Assembly (NCBI GenBank): GCA_947492475.1
Contig: CANLNM010000003.1
Span: 310,001-374,000, forward strand
DNA: 64,000 bases
Direction: 5' to 3'
From: an uncultured Paracoccaceae bacterium
GTDB lineage: Bacteria > Pseudomonadota > Alphaproteobacteria > Rhodobacterales > Rhodobacteraceae
The position numbers were made by a program, and so were the translations under genes. Positions 27,424 through 37,419 of this stretch are shown here, one piece after another (the stretch's first letter is position 1; each line of letters opens with the position of its first letter). The notes under the pieces were generated by a model. That model had not been told where the DNA came from. It was given only the letters and a program-made list of their open reading frames with translations, and made no database searches.

Positions 27424-28035
27424 ATGTCGCATTTCTTCAAACGCACCTCACCCTATCTTTTGTGGGCAATCCTCGCGCTGCCGTCTTTTGCCATTGTCAG
27501 CCAGGCATTGGGCGCGGAAACCAACCGCGTTTATCACCAATTGCTGCATCCGACCGGTGAATTTGCCGCCCGTTTCATGATCATTTCGATGATGGCCACC
27601 CCGTTGATGATGCTGTTCAAAGGCTGGCGCGGCCCTCAATGGCTCAGAAAAAATCGCCGTTATTTTGGTGTTGCCGCCTTTGCCTATGCCGTGTTGCACA
27701 CCCTGTTTTATCTGATGTCGGAACCCCTACAGCGCATTCTGGCCGAGGCGACCGATTTTGAAATCTGGACCGGATGGGTTGCCTTTGCGATCTTTATCCC
27801 GCTGGCGGCAACGTCCCATGATTGGGCGGTGCGTAAAATGGGGCCCGCGTGGAAATCTCTTCAACGTTGGACCTATGGCGCGGCTGTGCTGACGTTGCTG
27901 CACTGGGCCAGCCTGCATGATTGGCGCAGTCCAACCGCGGCGATCGTTCACTTTACCCCATTGGCATTGCTGACACTTTATCGGATCTGGTCGACCTATT
28001 CCCGCCGTCGGGCCCGCGCATTAAAGGCCGCCTAA
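27424..28035 (+). CDS. Ferric-reductase-like/MsrQ-like heme membrane protein
   Basis: 203 residues with about six membrane spans. Histidines in YAVLHTLFYL and LTLLHWASLH fit a transmembrane b-type heme protein of the ferric reductase/YedZ (MsrQ) group. MsrQ normally pairs with the periplasmic methionine sulfoxide reductase MsrP, but no msrP lies here, so it may serve another electron acceptor or a distant msrP. The start at 27424 (MSHFFKRTSPYLLW) is just after the ald gene, same strand. Confidence 0.75.
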   Translation: MSHFFKRTSPYLLWAILALPSFAIVSQALGAETNRVYHQLLHPTGEFAARFMIISMMATPLMMLFKGWRGPQWLRKNRRYFGVAAFAYAVLHTLFYLMSEPLQRILAEATDFEIWTGWVAFAIFIPLAATSHDWAVRKMGPAWKSLQRWTYGAAVLTLLHWASLHDWRSPTAAIVHFTPLALLTLYRIWSTYSRRRARALKAA

Positions 28036-28910
28036 CCCGGCGATTGCCCCTCAAATAGCGGTCGCATCCCCCGCATGTGGGTTGCGGCAAAATCGACAAA
28101 GGCCTGAATACGGGGCACCCGGCGCAAATCCGGATGGGTCAAAATCCAGATCGGCATGTAGGGAAAATCCGGCAATCCCGGCACCCGAGCAAGGCCTGGT
28201 TCCCCATCCCCCAAAAAACACGCCATTCGGGTCGCGCCAATGCCGGATCGCGCCGCTTCGATGGCCACGATCATGTCATCCACTGACAGGCGCACATTCA
28301 GATTGGGCCGCAGATCGGTCAGCCATTTGGGCGGCCCCGGCCAATGGATAAAACGCACCCAATCCAACGGCGCATCGCCCCCCTGATCCCGCGCGATCAA
28401 ATCAGGGCTGGCATAAACCGCCCCACGTTGTTGTGTCACCCGCCGCCCAACCAAGGTCGGCGAAGGATTGTCGGAAATGCGGATCGCCACATCTGCTTCG
28501 CGTTGGGACAGGTTCAACACATCATTGCTGGCCAACACTTTCAGATCGATATCAGGATGGGCGGTGATAAATTCCCGAAACATCGCGCCCAGCCCGGCCG
28601 AGATCAGCAATTGCGGTGCCGTCACCGTCAATGACCCGCTGATCGTGGTATCGCGCGCTCCTACCTGCCGATCCAGCTGGGCCCCGGTGATTTCCATCGC
28701 TTCGGCGGCACGCACCGCATCCAGCCCGGCCTCTGTTGCGATATAGCCGCTGGCCAATCGTTCAAACAGACGCGCACCCAGCGCAGTTTCCGCAGCCGTG
28801 ATCCGCCGCGCCACCGTGGCGTGGTTCACACCCAGCACCCGCGCAGCCCCGCTGATCCCGCCCTGACGCGCGGTTTCCAAAACATATCTAAGGTCGTTCC
28901 AATCCAACAT
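28032..28910 (-). CDS. LysR-family transcriptional regulator
   Basis: 292 residues. HTH at about 3-62 (LRYVLETARQGGISGAARVLG, NHATVARRITAAETALGARLF), effector-binding domain in the rest. The stop overlaps the end of the ferric-reductase-like gene (convergent). Divergent from a DUF1330-type gene, which may be a target. Ligand unknown. Confidence 0.88.
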   Translation of the reverse strand: MLDWNDLRYVLETARQGGISGAARVLGVNHATVARRITAAETALGARLFERLASGYIATEAGLDAVRAAEAMEITGAQLDRQVGARDTTISGSLTVTAPQLLISAGLGAMFREFITAHPDIDLKVLASNDVLNLSQREADVAIRISDNPSPTLVGRRVTQQRGAVYASPDLIARDQGGDAPLDWVRFIHWPGPPKWLTDLRPNLNVRLSVDDMIVAIEAARSGIGATRMACFLGDGEPGLARVPGLPDFPYMPIWILTHPDLRRVPRIQAFVDFAATHMRGMRPLFEGQSPG

Positions 28911-29015
28911 GCCCCGATCATTACCGCACAGCGATTGCGTGGCAATGATCGTTTTTGCGCAGGTCATGTGCTGTCACAAATGCAGCAATTCCAAATCAAC
29001 CCGAAAGGATCAAAC

Positions 29016-29297
29016 ATGACCGCCTATGCCATAGTCACCCTCACCGTGAATGACGCCGAAACCCTCGCTCAGTACCGCGAAAAGGCCGGTGCCGCATTGG
29101 CGAAATACGACGCGAAACCGTTGCATGTCTCGCCAGACGCAACCGTGATCGAAGGCGACATCACTGCGCCCGACGTCACTGTCATTCTCACTTTTCCTGA
29201 CCGCGACAAAGCGTTGGGTTGGATCAATGATCCTGAACTGGCCAATGTGCATGCATTGCGTCGTGGGTCGGGGACATCCAACATTATCCTGATGTGA
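29016..29297 (+). CDS. DUF1330 domain protein
   Basis: 93 residues of the dimeric alpha-beta barrel (ferredoxin-like) fold: MTAYAIVTLTVNDAETLAQYREKA at the start and FPDRDKALGWINDPE in the second half match DUF1330. Function unknown for the family. The start at 29016 follows AAAGGAT. Its stop abuts the end of the convergent AraC regulator. Confidence 0.85.
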   Translation: MTAYAIVTLTVNDAETLAQYREKAGAALAKYDAKPLHVSPDATVIEGDITAPDVTVILTFPDRDKALGWINDPELANVHALRRGSGTSNIILM

Positions 29298-30041
29298 TCA
29301 GGCCGCGTCGCCCTGTTTGCGTTCCGAAATGGGCGACGCGTCATAGGCTTTGCGATAGGCGCGACTAAAGGCTTCGGGGGAAGTGTAGCCAAACCGGCGC
29401 GCCACACGTTCAACCCGGTCGCCTTTTTGCAAATCCTGCCGGGCGACGGTCAATCGCCATTGCCGCAAATACGACATCGGTGATTGCCCGACTTTTTGTG
29501 AAAAAAGCTCTGCAAAGCGGCTGACTGACAGGCCCGCCTGCCCCGCCAGATCGTCAATGATCCAGTTATGTCCGGGGCGATCATGCATCGCCACAATGGC
29601 ACGGCTCAGCCGCGTATCGGCCAACCCGGCCAACAGGCCAACTTGGGTTCCGCCTCGTTCGATCTGATGGCGCAACAATCGCACCATCAACACCTCGATC
29701 AACCGACTTAGCACGGACGCCCCGCCACAGCGCGGCAGGTCTGCCTCGGCGATCAAAACCGTCACCAATGCCTGCAAATCCGGCGCATCTGAAATCGGCA
29801 ATTCAACCTGATCAGGCAAAGCCGTCAGCAACGGATTATCCGCCCCACCCCAAGCGACATCCGCCGCAAAAAACACCTGGCTTTCGATCTGCAATTGACC
29901 GTTTTTCTGCGGATGTAAAATGATCCGATCCGGCTGTGCATTCTGCCCCACAACAATCAAATTTGCATCCTCAACGGATGTCACACGGATGTTCATCTGA
30001 AACCGATCAATGAGGGTGGTCAAGCGATCAATTTTCGACAT
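29298..30041 (-). CDS. AraC-family transcriptional regulator
   Basis: 247 residues: an N-terminal cupin-type sensing domain (about 1-140, with RCGGASVLSRLIEVLMVRLLRHQI as in the cupin_6/AraC group) and a C-terminal double HTH (about 150-240: LAGQAGLSVSRFAELFSQKVG, ARRFGYTSPEAFSRAYRKAYD). Divergent from a peroxiredoxin gene with an 88-base gap, so it may control that gene. Confidence 0.88.
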   Translation of the reverse strand: MSKIDRLTTLIDRFQMNIRVTSVEDANLIVVGQNAQPDRIILHPQKNGQLQIESQVFFAADVAWGGADNPLLTALPDQVELPISDAPDLQALVTVLIAEADLPRCGGASVLSRLIEVLMVRLLRHQIERGGTQVGLLAGLADTRLSRAIVAMHDRPGHNWIIDDLAGQAGLSVSRFAELFSQKVGQSPMSYLRQWRLTVARQDLQKGDRVERVARRFGYTSPEAFSRAYRKAYDASPISERKQGDAA

Positions 30042-30129
30042 TCCGGCGTTCCAGTCATGTAAATCGGATAATAATGACCCTAACCTGTGGCATGTTCCGG
30101 ATCAAAGTCAACCAACCAAGGATTTCGAA

Positions 30130-30666
30130 ATGCTGTTACCCCGTCAAAAAACACCCGATCTGGCCCTGCCCACTTTGGATCATGGATCATTTGATTTGTC
30201 CTCAGAGGCAACAGAACGCGGCACAATCATCTGTTTTTATCGCGGTCTGCATTGCCCGATCTGCTCCAATTACCTGACCGAGCTGGAAAAAAAGGTAGAC
30301 GCATTCGCCGAACGCGGTGTTTCCGTCATCGCCGTCAGCTCAGACGGAGAAGAGCGCACCCGCGCCATGGCCGACAAAATCAGCGCAACAAAGCTGCGGT
30401 TTGGCTATGATTTGTCGCTGGAAAAAGCCCGCGAATGGGGGCTTTATATTTCGACATCACGCGGCAAAACATCCATCGGCATCGAAGAGCCAGCGCTGTT
30501 TTCCGAACCCGGCCTGTTCATGGTGACGCCGGAACAGACGCTTTATTATGGATCCGTTCAGACCATGCCGTTTGTGCGCCCACATTTTTCAGAATTGGTT
30601 GGTGCGTTGGATTTTGCCATTGCCAACGATTATCCGGCGCGCGGCGAATATACCGGCGCTGTTTAA
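30130..30666 (+). CDS. Peroxiredoxin-like protein (AhpC/TSA family)
   Basis: 178 residues with a thioredoxin fold. The active-site stretch is FYRGLHCPICSNYLTELEKK, where Cys is followed by PICS, as in the AhpC/TSA peroxiredoxin-like group (a C-x-x-C rather than the usual single peroxidatic Cys context). The start MLLPRQKTPDL follows AAGGA. Likely a thiol peroxidase or disulfide enzyme; regulated perhaps by the divergent AraC gene. Confidence 0.85.
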   Translation: MLLPRQKTPDLALPTLDHGSFDLSSEATERGTIICFYRGLHCPICSNYLTELEKKVDAFAERGVSVIAVSSDGEERTRAMADKISATKLRFGYDLSLEKAREWGLYISTSRGKTSIGIEEPALFSEPGLFMVTPEQTLYYGSVQTMPFVRPHFSELVGALDFAIANDYPARGEYTGAV

Positions 30667-30670
30667 CACA

Positions 30671-30696
30671 AAAGGGGCCCGCATTGGGGCCCCTTT
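30671..30696 (+). terminator. Terminator between peroxiredoxin gene and mscL
   Basis: AAAGGGGCC (30671-30679) and GGCCCCTTT (30688-30696) form a 9-base stem between two convergent genes; the A/T flanks suit both directions. Confidence 0.8.
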
Positions 30697-30714
30697 CCAT
30701 CCATCTAGGGATGC

Positions 30715-31143
30715 TTATTTCTTCAACGAGTCGCGGATTTCGACCAGAATATCCAATTCGCTTGGACCCGCTGGCGCTTCTGGCTCGGCAACTTTTTCTT
30801 CTTCCATGGCTGCTTTGGCTTTGTTCACAGAACGCACCAACATGAACACCACATAGGCGATGATCAGGAAGTTGATGACCGCCATGATGAACGACCCATA
30901 GGCAAATACCGATGCGCCCGCTTCGCGCGCGGCTTCTAGGCTGGCGCCCTCTGGGGCTTCGCCTGCCAGAATGGCATATTTGTTGGTGAAATCGACGCCA
31001 CCTGTGAACAAACCGATGATCGGATTGATCAAATCGTCGACCATAGACTTAACAATCGCCGTGAACGCGGCACCGATGATGATACCAACAGCCATGTCCA
31101 TGACATTACCCTTGGCGATGAAGTCCTTGAATTCTTTTAGCAT
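30715..31143 (-). CDS. mscL: Large-conductance mechanosensitive channel
   Basis: 142 residues. [20 protein letters not shown] at the N-terminus begins TM1, TM2 is [20 protein letters not shown], and a charged C-terminal helix ends in [13 protein letters not shown]. It opens under membrane tension to release solutes on osmotic down-shock. Length and motifs are typical. Confidence 0.96.
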   Translation of the reverse strand: MLKEFKDFIAKGNVMDMAVGIIIGAAFTAIVKSMVDDLINPIIGLFTGGVDFTNKYAILAGEAPEGASLEAAREAGASVFAYGSFIMAVINFLIIAYVVFMLVRSVNKAKAAMEEEKVAEPEAPAGPSELDILVEIRDSLKK

Positions 31144-31283
31144 TTCTTCCCACTCCGTTACTTTTTCAAACGCGCAAAGTTGATCTCTGCTGCGTTAACC
31201 CCCTTTTGATAGCGCCAATTGCGATCCAAGCTAGGTTTTTTTTCACCGCGCCTTCCCCGTCACGGTGGTCGGCCGAAACCGGG

Positions 31284-32888
31284 TCATTGCGCCTGCAAAA
31301 TCATATCCGCCACACGATCCGCAATCACCATGGTGGGCGCATTGGTGTTACCCCCAATCAGCCGCGGCATGATCGACGCATCCACCACACGCAGTCCGTT
31401 GACGCCGTGAACCCTGGCCTGAGGGTCAACCACCGCCATGTCATCCACGCCCATTTTGCAGGTCCCGACCGGGTGATAAATCGTGTCGGCCCGCGCACGA
31501 ATATCGCGTTCCAATGCAGCGTCACTGCCGTCATGGGGATATAGACGTGCACCCCGCCAAAGGGCCAGTTCGGGGTGATCCAGAATGTCCTGCATGATCC
31601 GCGCGCCCTGTTTCAAACAGTCCAAATCCCGTGAATCCGCTAGAAAATTGGGATCGATTTTGGGGGCGTCCAGCGGGTTTGCGCTGTTCAGCCCGACAGA
31701 GCCACGGGAATAGGGCCGCAGCACACAGACATGACACGAATACCCGTCCGACAGATGGATTTTGCGCATGTGTTGATCAACGATACCGACCACCATATGC
31801 AGCTGCAAATCCGGGCGATCCAGATCAGGGTGGCTGCGCAAAAACGCGCCCGACTCTGCCATTGGCGAGGCAAACAGCCCCACGCCTTTGCGCCGCCAAC
31901 GTCGGATCGCTTTGCCCATCCGCCACAGGCCCCGTGGGTTTAACCCAACAACATCCCGGCGTTTGGATTTATAGGAAATCACATAATCCAGATGGTCCTG
32001 CAGATTTTGCCCAACCCCCGGCAATTCATGCACCATTTCAATACCATGCGCCGTGATGGCATCCCGTGGACCAATCCCCGACAGCATCAACAATTGCGGG
32101 GATTGAAACGCGCCGCCGGATAGGATCACTTCGCGATTTACGGTGATCTGATGCCGTTTTTTGCGCCGGATATATTCAATCCCGATGGCGGTTTTCCCGC
32201 GCATCAAGATACGGGTCGCACGTGCGCGGGTGATCACCGTCAAATTCGGGCGATCCATCACCGGATGCAAAAACGCCGCCGCCGCGGAACACCGCTGACC
32301 TTTGTGTTTGCCCTCAAAAAACTGCGTCACCTGATAGAGCCCAACGCCCTCTTGCCTAGCTCCATTAAAGTCGCTGTTTTCAGCGATTTGCTGCCCCTGT
32401 GCGGCCCTGACAAAGGCCTTGGAAATCGGGCGCGGCTCGGCTTGGTTCGCCACATTCAGGGGGCCAGCGCCGCCATGCAAATCCGACGGCCCGTTTTGGT
32501 TGCGTTCATGGCGTAGAAAATGCGGTTTGACGTCCTTCCAGCCCCAACCGTCACATCCCATTGCGGCCCATTCATCGTAATCGGTCTGATGGCCGCGCAC
32601 ATATAACATGGCGTTGATCGCGCTGGATCCACCCAATGTTTTGCCACGCGGCTGAAACCCAACGCGGCCATTTAGCTCGGCCTGAGGGACGGTCTTAAAC
32701 GCCCAATTGTTGATCTTGGGCCGTCCAGACACCATCGCCGCAACCAAGGCCGGCGCGCGCACAAAGATGTCTTTGCCGCCGCCCCCTGCCTCAATCAAAC
32801 AGACGGATATGTCTGGATTTTCCGACAGGCGATTGGCCAGAACACTGCCCGCCGATCCGCCGCCTACAATTACGAAATCATATGTCAT
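31284..32888 (-). CDS. GMC-family FAD oxidoreductase (choline dehydrogenase-like)
   Basis: 534 residues. FAD-binding Rossmann motif DFVIVGGGSAGSVLANRLSE at the N-terminus, GMC signature 1 (GRVGFQPRGKTLGGSSAINAM), signature 2 (GAFQSPQLLMLSGIG) and the C-terminal GLRVVDASIMPRLIGGNTNAP. It oxidises an alcohol to an aldehyde; the exact alcohol is not evident and no betaine genes are adjacent. The start MTYDFVIV removes an N-terminal extension that would overlap the divergent gene's promoter. Confidence 0.9.
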   Translation of the reverse strand: MTYDFVIVGGGSAGSVLANRLSENPDISVCLIEAGGGGKDIFVRAPALVAAMVSGRPKINNWAFKTVPQAELNGRVGFQPRGKTLGGSSAINAMLYVRGHQTDYDEWAAMGCDGWGWKDVKPHFLRHERNQNGPSDLHGGAGPLNVANQAEPRPISKAFVRAAQGQQIAENSDFNGARQEGVGLYQVTQFFEGKHKGQRCSAAAAFLHPVMDRPNLTVITRARATRILMRGKTAIGIEYIRRKKRHQITVNREVILSGGAFQSPQLLMLSGIGPRDAITAHGIEMVHELPGVGQNLQDHLDYVISYKSKRRDVVGLNPRGLWRMGKAIRRWRRKGVGLFASPMAESGAFLRSHPDLDRPDLQLHMVVGIVDQHMRKIHLSDGYSCHVCVLRPYSRGSVGLNSANPLDAPKIDPNFLADSRDLDCLKQGARIMQDILDHPELALWRGARLYPHDGSDAALERDIRARADTIYHPVGTCKMGVDDMAVVDPQARVHGVNGLRVVDASIMPRLIGGNTNAPTMVIADRVADMILQAQ

Positions 32889-32981
32889 GCCCCACCATTG
32901 CCTTTCTGGCGGCGACCACAATCCTTTCGCCACGTCACGACGCATGTTGCGGCAGGATGTACGCCCAGATAAGACAAGCAG

Positions 32982-34091
32982 ATGGAAAACACGCCCTTTG
33001 AAATCTTCTTCGCCGCCCAGCCCGGGCTTGAACATGTCCTATTGGCCGAGGCGCAGGAAAAAGGGTTTTCTGACGCAGCCGCAACCCCCGGTGGCGTCAC
33101 GATCATGGGCACATGGCCCGATGTTTGGCGCGCCAATCTGCAAATGCGCGGGGCCGGGCGTATTTTAGCGCGGATCGGATCGTTTCGGGCGTTCCATCTG
33201 GCGCAGCTGGACAAACGATCCCGAAAATTCCCGTGGGGCGATGTGCTGCGCGCGGATGTGCCGGTGCGCGTCGAAGTGACCTGTAAAAAGTCCAAGATTT
33301 ATCACGCGGGCGCAGCCAGCCAACGCATTGAAAAGGCCCTGACCGAAGAATTGGGCGTCGAGATTTCCAAAGAGGCAGACCTGCAAATCAAGGTCCGTAT
33401 TGACGACAATCTGGTGACCATCAGCGTCGACACATCCGGCAACGCCCTGCATAAACGCGGCCACAAAGAGGCCGTGGGCAAAGCGCCGATGCGCGAAAAC
33501 CTCGCCGCATTATTCCTGCGTGAATGTGGCTACACCGGGACCGAACCGGTGTTGGATCCGATGTGCGGATCTGGCACCTTTCCGATTGAGGCGGCAGAGA
33601 TCGCGATGGGGTTAAACCCCGGCCGCACCCGCAGCTTTGCCTTTGAAAAGCTAGCGACATTTGATGCCGCGGCTTGGGCGCAGATGAAATCTGAAACACA
33701 ATCCAACGATGTTGATCTGTCATTTTATGGGTCGGACCGGGATGCCGGGGCGATCAAATCCAGCAAAGCCAATTCGCAACGCGCCGGGACCGATCATCTG
33801 ACCCAATTCACGCTGGGCCCGATCAGTGATCTGCAACGCCCCGATGGGCCGCCCGGCCTGATCATGATCAACCCGCCATATGGCGCACGGATCGGCACCA
33901 AAAAGCTGCTATTTGGGCTTTACGGCACGTTGGGGACCACCCTAAAGGACCGGTTTCGCGGTTGGCGCGTTGGCATTGTCACCAGCGATGCGGGATTGGC
34001 CAAAGCCACCAAACTGCCCTTTGTGCCGCCCGGCCCGCCTGTGGCCTTTGGCAGCCTAAAGGTCAAATTGTATCGCACCGGGCCGCTCTGA
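32982..34091 (+). CDS. THUMP-domain class I SAM-dependent RNA methyltransferase
   Basis: 369 residues. N-terminal THUMP region (about 5-165) and a methyltransferase domain with DPMCGSGTFPIEAAEIAMG and the catalytic LIMINPPYGARIG motif. This is the layout of the RlmL/YpsC group that makes N2-methylguanine in 23S rRNA; the exact target nucleotide cannot be read from sequence. Divergent from the GMC oxidoreductase. Confidence 0.9.
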   Translation: MENTPFEIFFAAQPGLEHVLLAEAQEKGFSDAAATPGGVTIMGTWPDVWRANLQMRGAGRILARIGSFRAFHLAQLDKRSRKFPWGDVLRADVPVRVEVTCKKSKIYHAGAASQRIEKALTEELGVEISKEADLQIKVRIDDNLVTISVDTSGNALHKRGHKEAVGKAPMRENLAALFLRECGYTGTEPVLDPMCGSGTFPIEAAEIAMGLNPGRTRSFAFEKLATFDAAAWAQMKSETQSNDVDLSFYGSDRDAGAIKSSKANSQRAGTDHLTQFTLGPISDLQRPDGPPGLIMINPPYGARIGTKKLLFGLYGTLGTTLKDRFRGWRVGIVTSDAGLAKATKLPFVPPGPPVAFGSLKVKLYRTGPL

Positions 34092-34103
34092 CGGTCGCCC
34101 CCG

Positions 34104-34550
34104 TTACGACGGCAGCGTGCCGTGCAAAACATAGGTCAAAATTTCAACGACCTGCGCCGGTGTTTCCACCACGGCCAGCGCGGCAGCGTCCACTTCTTTT
34201 AGGGCGTGTTGGTGAACTGCGCCGTGCATAACGATCAGGGATTTGCCCAATGCCGCAGCATATCCCGCATCAAAGGCGGCGTTCCATTGTTTGTATTTGT
34301 CGCCAAACCGCACAACGACCACATCCGCGGCTGCAATCGCCTGACGGGTACGGATCGCGTTTAGCTTGGCGCCTTTGTGGTCGTGCCAAAACTTCTGATC
34401 CTCAACGCCTAAAATGGCCACGCCGCAATCATCTGACGCGGCGTGATCGGTCACAGGGGCCGAAAATGCCACGTCCAGATCAGAGGCAGCATGGACAATT
34501 TGGTCACGCCAATCCGTGTGGATTTCACCGGATAAATAAACATTCAGCAT
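34104..34550 (-). CDS. YtoQ-family protein
   Basis: 148 residues matching YtoQ: MLNVYLSGEIHTDWRDQI at the N-terminus, FWHDHKGAKLNAIRTR in the middle and VVVRFGDKYKQWNAAFDAGY. The fold resembles nucleoside 2-deoxyribosyltransferases; the function is not established. The start at 34550 has GGAGAA upstream, removing the upstream part of the open frame that overlaps the GNAT gene. Confidence 0.88.
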   Translation of the reverse strand: MLNVYLSGEIHTDWRDQIVHAASDLDVAFSAPVTDHAASDDCGVAILGVEDQKFWHDHKGAKLNAIRTRQAIAAADVVVVRFGDKYKQWNAAFDAGYAAALGKSLIVMHGAVHQHALKEVDAAALAVVETPAQVVEILTYVLHGTLPS

Positions 34551-34578
34551 CGTTTTCTCCTGCTGTTTGTGGATCGGC

Positions 34579-35022
34579 CTAGGGCTGCAATCCTGATTTA
34601 ACCATTTCAACCTTGGCCCCGGATTGTGCGGTGATTTCATATCCAAGATGTTGGTAAAGCGCGATATTTTCAGGGATGTCGCGATGTGTTGCCAGATGCA
34701 GCTGGTCCAAGCCATGAAACTGCGCCAATGTTTCGGCGCGCGTGATCAAACGTTTGCCAACACCTTGCCCGCCCGCATCCGGCGACACAGCGATATTCAT
34801 CAATTGGGCGCGCTCATCCGTCAGTTTCAGCATCATCACCCCCACCACATCATCCTGTGTGGTGGCAACAACCACGGTGTCATCGGCAATCGCATCGGCC
34901 ACGCCATCACTGACCGCAGGCAGATCAACGCCGCGCGCCACATAAGGCGCATAGGCGGCGTCGATCAGGGCGATTATCAGATCTACATCCGAAATTTCAG
35001 CCTTTCGGATCCAGATCTGCAT
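34579..35022 (-). CDS. GNAT-family N-acetyltransferase
   Basis: 147 residues. The acetyl-CoA-binding motif A is clear: LMNIAVSPDAGGQGVGKRLITRAETLA; the C-terminal ENIALYQHLGYEI is also typical. The substrate is unknown. It starts three bases after the pheT stop, so it is likely the last or next-to-last gene of the pheS-pheT message. Confidence 0.88.
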   Translation of the reverse strand: MQIWIRKAEISDVDLIIALIDAAYAPYVARGVDLPAVSDGVADAIADDTVVVATTQDDVVGVMMLKLTDERAQLMNIAVSPDAGGQGVGKRLITRAETLAQFHGLDQLHLATHRDIPENIALYQHLGYEITAQSGAKVEMVKSGLQP

Positions 35023-35025
35023 GAT

Positions 35026-37419
35026 TTATCCCCTTAATGCGCCACCGGTGGCTTTGGTGACTTTTTCGACGATCTTGGCGCTGACCGCCTCGATGTCTGC
35101 CTCTTTCAGTGTGGCATCTTTGGGCTGCAAACGCACCGTCACAGCGAGGGATTTTTTGCCCTCCCCCAATGACCCGCCGATAAATTCGTCAAACACACGC
35201 ACGTCGGAAATCAGCGTTTTGTCCGCGCCCGTGGCGGCATTGACCAGCGTCATTGCCTCTACATCCGCGTCCACCACAAAGGCAAAGTCGCGTTCCACGG
35301 CCTGCAAATCTGACGCAATAAACGCGGCCCGAGTGGCGCTGTTTTTGCGCGGCATTGGGATGTCTTGTGGGAACAGGGTGAACCCGACAACCGGACCTTT
35401 GACGTTCATTTCCGACAGGATTTTCGGGTGAATTTCACCGAAAATACCCAGCACCTTTTTCGGGCCAAGACAGATTTTGCCGTGCCGTCCGGGGTGCCAC
35501 CAACCCTCTGCGCCGCGCAGGATTTGCACCTTGGCCGGGGCGCCCATGGCGGACAGGATCGCTTCGGCGTCAGCCTTGGCGTCATAGATATCAACCGCTC
35601 GGGCTGCGCCATGCACATCCTTGGGGGCAGTGCGCCCAACCAAAATGCCGGTGATTTGGGTATGCTGTTCGCCCGGCTCGCCGCCTTGGAACGCATCACC
35701 TGCCTCAAACAGGGCCATATCGGCAAACCCACGCGCCTGATTGCGCGCCGCGGCTTGCAACAGACCGGGCAACAGCGCAGGACGCATATGCGACATTTCA
35801 CTGGAAATCGGGTTTTCCAGCATCGTTGCATCATCGCCACCGCCAAACAGCGTGGCGCTGGCGCGGTCGATGAACGAATAGGTCACGCATTCATTATAAC
35901 CCAGCGCCGCCGTGGTGCGCCGCGCGGTTGCGACGCGTTTTTGCATCGGCGTTGTGGTGATCTGGGTCAGGCCAGCAGGCACTGGCAAAGGCACGCCTTC
36001 CAGCTTGGTCAGGGACGCAATCCGCGCCACTTCTTCGACCAGATCGGCTTCGCCTTGGACGTCCGGGCGCCAGCTGGGCACCTGCGCCATATCCCCATCC
36101 ATGACAAAGCCAAGCGCGGTCAGGGATTGCACCTGAACATCCGCAGGGATGACCATGCCAACGAGGCTTTGAACGCGATCCGTATCCAGTTTATAGGCCC
36201 GCGCCACGTCAGGCACGGTGCCTGCCACAATCATATCAGACGCTTCGCCGCCAGCGTGATCCACGATCATCCGCACCGCATGGTCCAGCCCCACAGGGGT
36301 AAATGCAGGGTCAACCCCACGTTCAAACCGATACCGCGCATCCGAATTGATTTTCAGCGCGCGGCCCGCGTAAGCGATCTGAACCGGGTCCCAATAGGCG
36401 CTTTCGACAAATACATCGGTGGTATCGTCAGAACAGCCCGTTTCCAGACCGCCCATGATACCCGCCACGGATTCCGGGCCATTGGCGTCAGAAATCACCA
36501 TCTGACCGGGTTGGAATGTGTATTCTTTGTCGTCCAGCGCTGTCAGAGTTTCGCCACCAGCGGCGCGATGAACGCGCAGATCACCCGACACTTTGGCCAA
36601 ATCAAACACATGCAAAGGACGGTTCTGATCATAGGTAAAGTAATTCGTCACATCGACGAGGAAATTGATCGGACGCAGGCCAATCGCCTTTAGCAATTGT
36701 TGCAGCCATGCCGGGCTGGGCCCGTTTTTCACGCCGCGAATGACGCGACCGGTGAACACAGGACAGCCATCCAGTGTGTCATCGTCAATGGTCACATTGA
36801 TCCCCGCCGGGATCGTCGCAGGCACCGGATCGACGGTGCAATCTTTCATCACGCCCAGCCCACGCGCGGCCAGATCGCGGGCAATGCCCCGCACGCCCAG
36901 CGCATCGGGACGGTTCGGCGTAATGGCGATTTCGATCACCGGATCCACCTTGGATGGGTCATTTTCCGCCAGCCAATCGCTGAATTTCTGACCAACCTCA
37001 CCTGACGGCAATTCGATAATGCCGTTATGTTCGTCCGACAATTCCATTTCGCGTTCGGACGCCATCATGCCAAAGCTTTCGACACCGCGGATATTGCCGA
37101 CCTTGATGGTGATATCCAGCCCCGGAATATAGGTGCCCGGTTTGGCCAGAACCACGGTGATGCCTTCCCGCGCATTGGGCGCGCCACAGACGATCTGGGT
37201 TTCGCCTTCGTCAGACAAAACTTTGCAGACTTTCAGCTTATCCGCATCTGGGTGTTTTTCCGCGTGCAACACTTTGGCGATGGTAAAATCAGACAGCTTT
37301 TCAGCCGGATTTTCCACGCCTTCAACTTCAAGACCCAGATCGGTCAGCGCGTCACAGATGTCATCGACAGAGGCTGAGGTGTCGAGGTGGTGTTTCAGCC
37401 AGGAGAGGGTGAATTTCAT
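35026..37419 (-). CDS. pheT: Phenylalanine-tRNA ligase beta subunit
   Basis: 797 residues. Domains in order: tRNA-binding EMAP-like (about 40-150, FTIAKVLHAEKHPDADKLKVC), B3/B4 editing domain (about 210-380, RPINFLVDVTNYFTYD), B5 (about 400-480), synthetase-like core and a C-terminal anticodon-binding FDX domain (about 700-797). Its start overlaps the stop of the small DUF2513 gene (ATGA, 37416-37419), which separates it from pheS. Confidence 0.97.
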   Translation of the reverse strand: MKFTLSWLKHHLDTSASVDDICDALTDLGLEVEGVENPAEKLSDFTIAKVLHAEKHPDADKLKVCKVLSDEGETQIVCGAPNAREGITVVLAKPGTYIPGLDITIKVGNIRGVESFGMMASEREMELSDEHNGIIELPSGEVGQKFSDWLAENDPSKVDPVIEIAITPNRPDALGVRGIARDLAARGLGVMKDCTVDPVPATIPAGINVTIDDDTLDGCPVFTGRVIRGVKNGPSPAWLQQLLKAIGLRPINFLVDVTNYFTYDQNRPLHVFDLAKVSGDLRVHRAAGGETLTALDDKEYTFQPGQMVISDANGPESVAGIMGGLETGCSDDTTDVFVESAYWDPVQIAYAGRALKINSDARYRFERGVDPAFTPVGLDHAVRMIVDHAGGEASDMIVAGTVPDVARAYKLDTDRVQSLVGMVIPADVQVQSLTALGFVMDGDMAQVPSWRPDVQGEADLVEEVARIASLTKLEGVPLPVPAGLTQITTTPMQKRVATARRTTAALGYNECVTYSFIDRASATLFGGGDDATMLENPISSEMSHMRPALLPGLLQAAARNQARGFADMALFEAGDAFQGGEPGEQHTQITGILVGRTAPKDVHGAARAVDIYDAKADAEAILSAMGAPAKVQILRGAEGWWHPGRHGKICLGPKKVLGIFGEIHPKILSEMNVKGPVVGFTLFPQDIPMPRKNSATRAAFIASDLQAVERDFAFVVDADVEAMTLVNAATGADKTLISDVRVFDEFIGGSLGEGKKSLAVTVRLQPKDATLKEADIEAVSAKIVEKVTKATGGALRG

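Noticed and set aside
35365-36693. 442-codon plus-strand open frame over pheT
   Set aside because: Antisense shadow of pheT; no recognisable domains and rich in His/Arg as expected of reverse-strand frames in G+C-rich genes.
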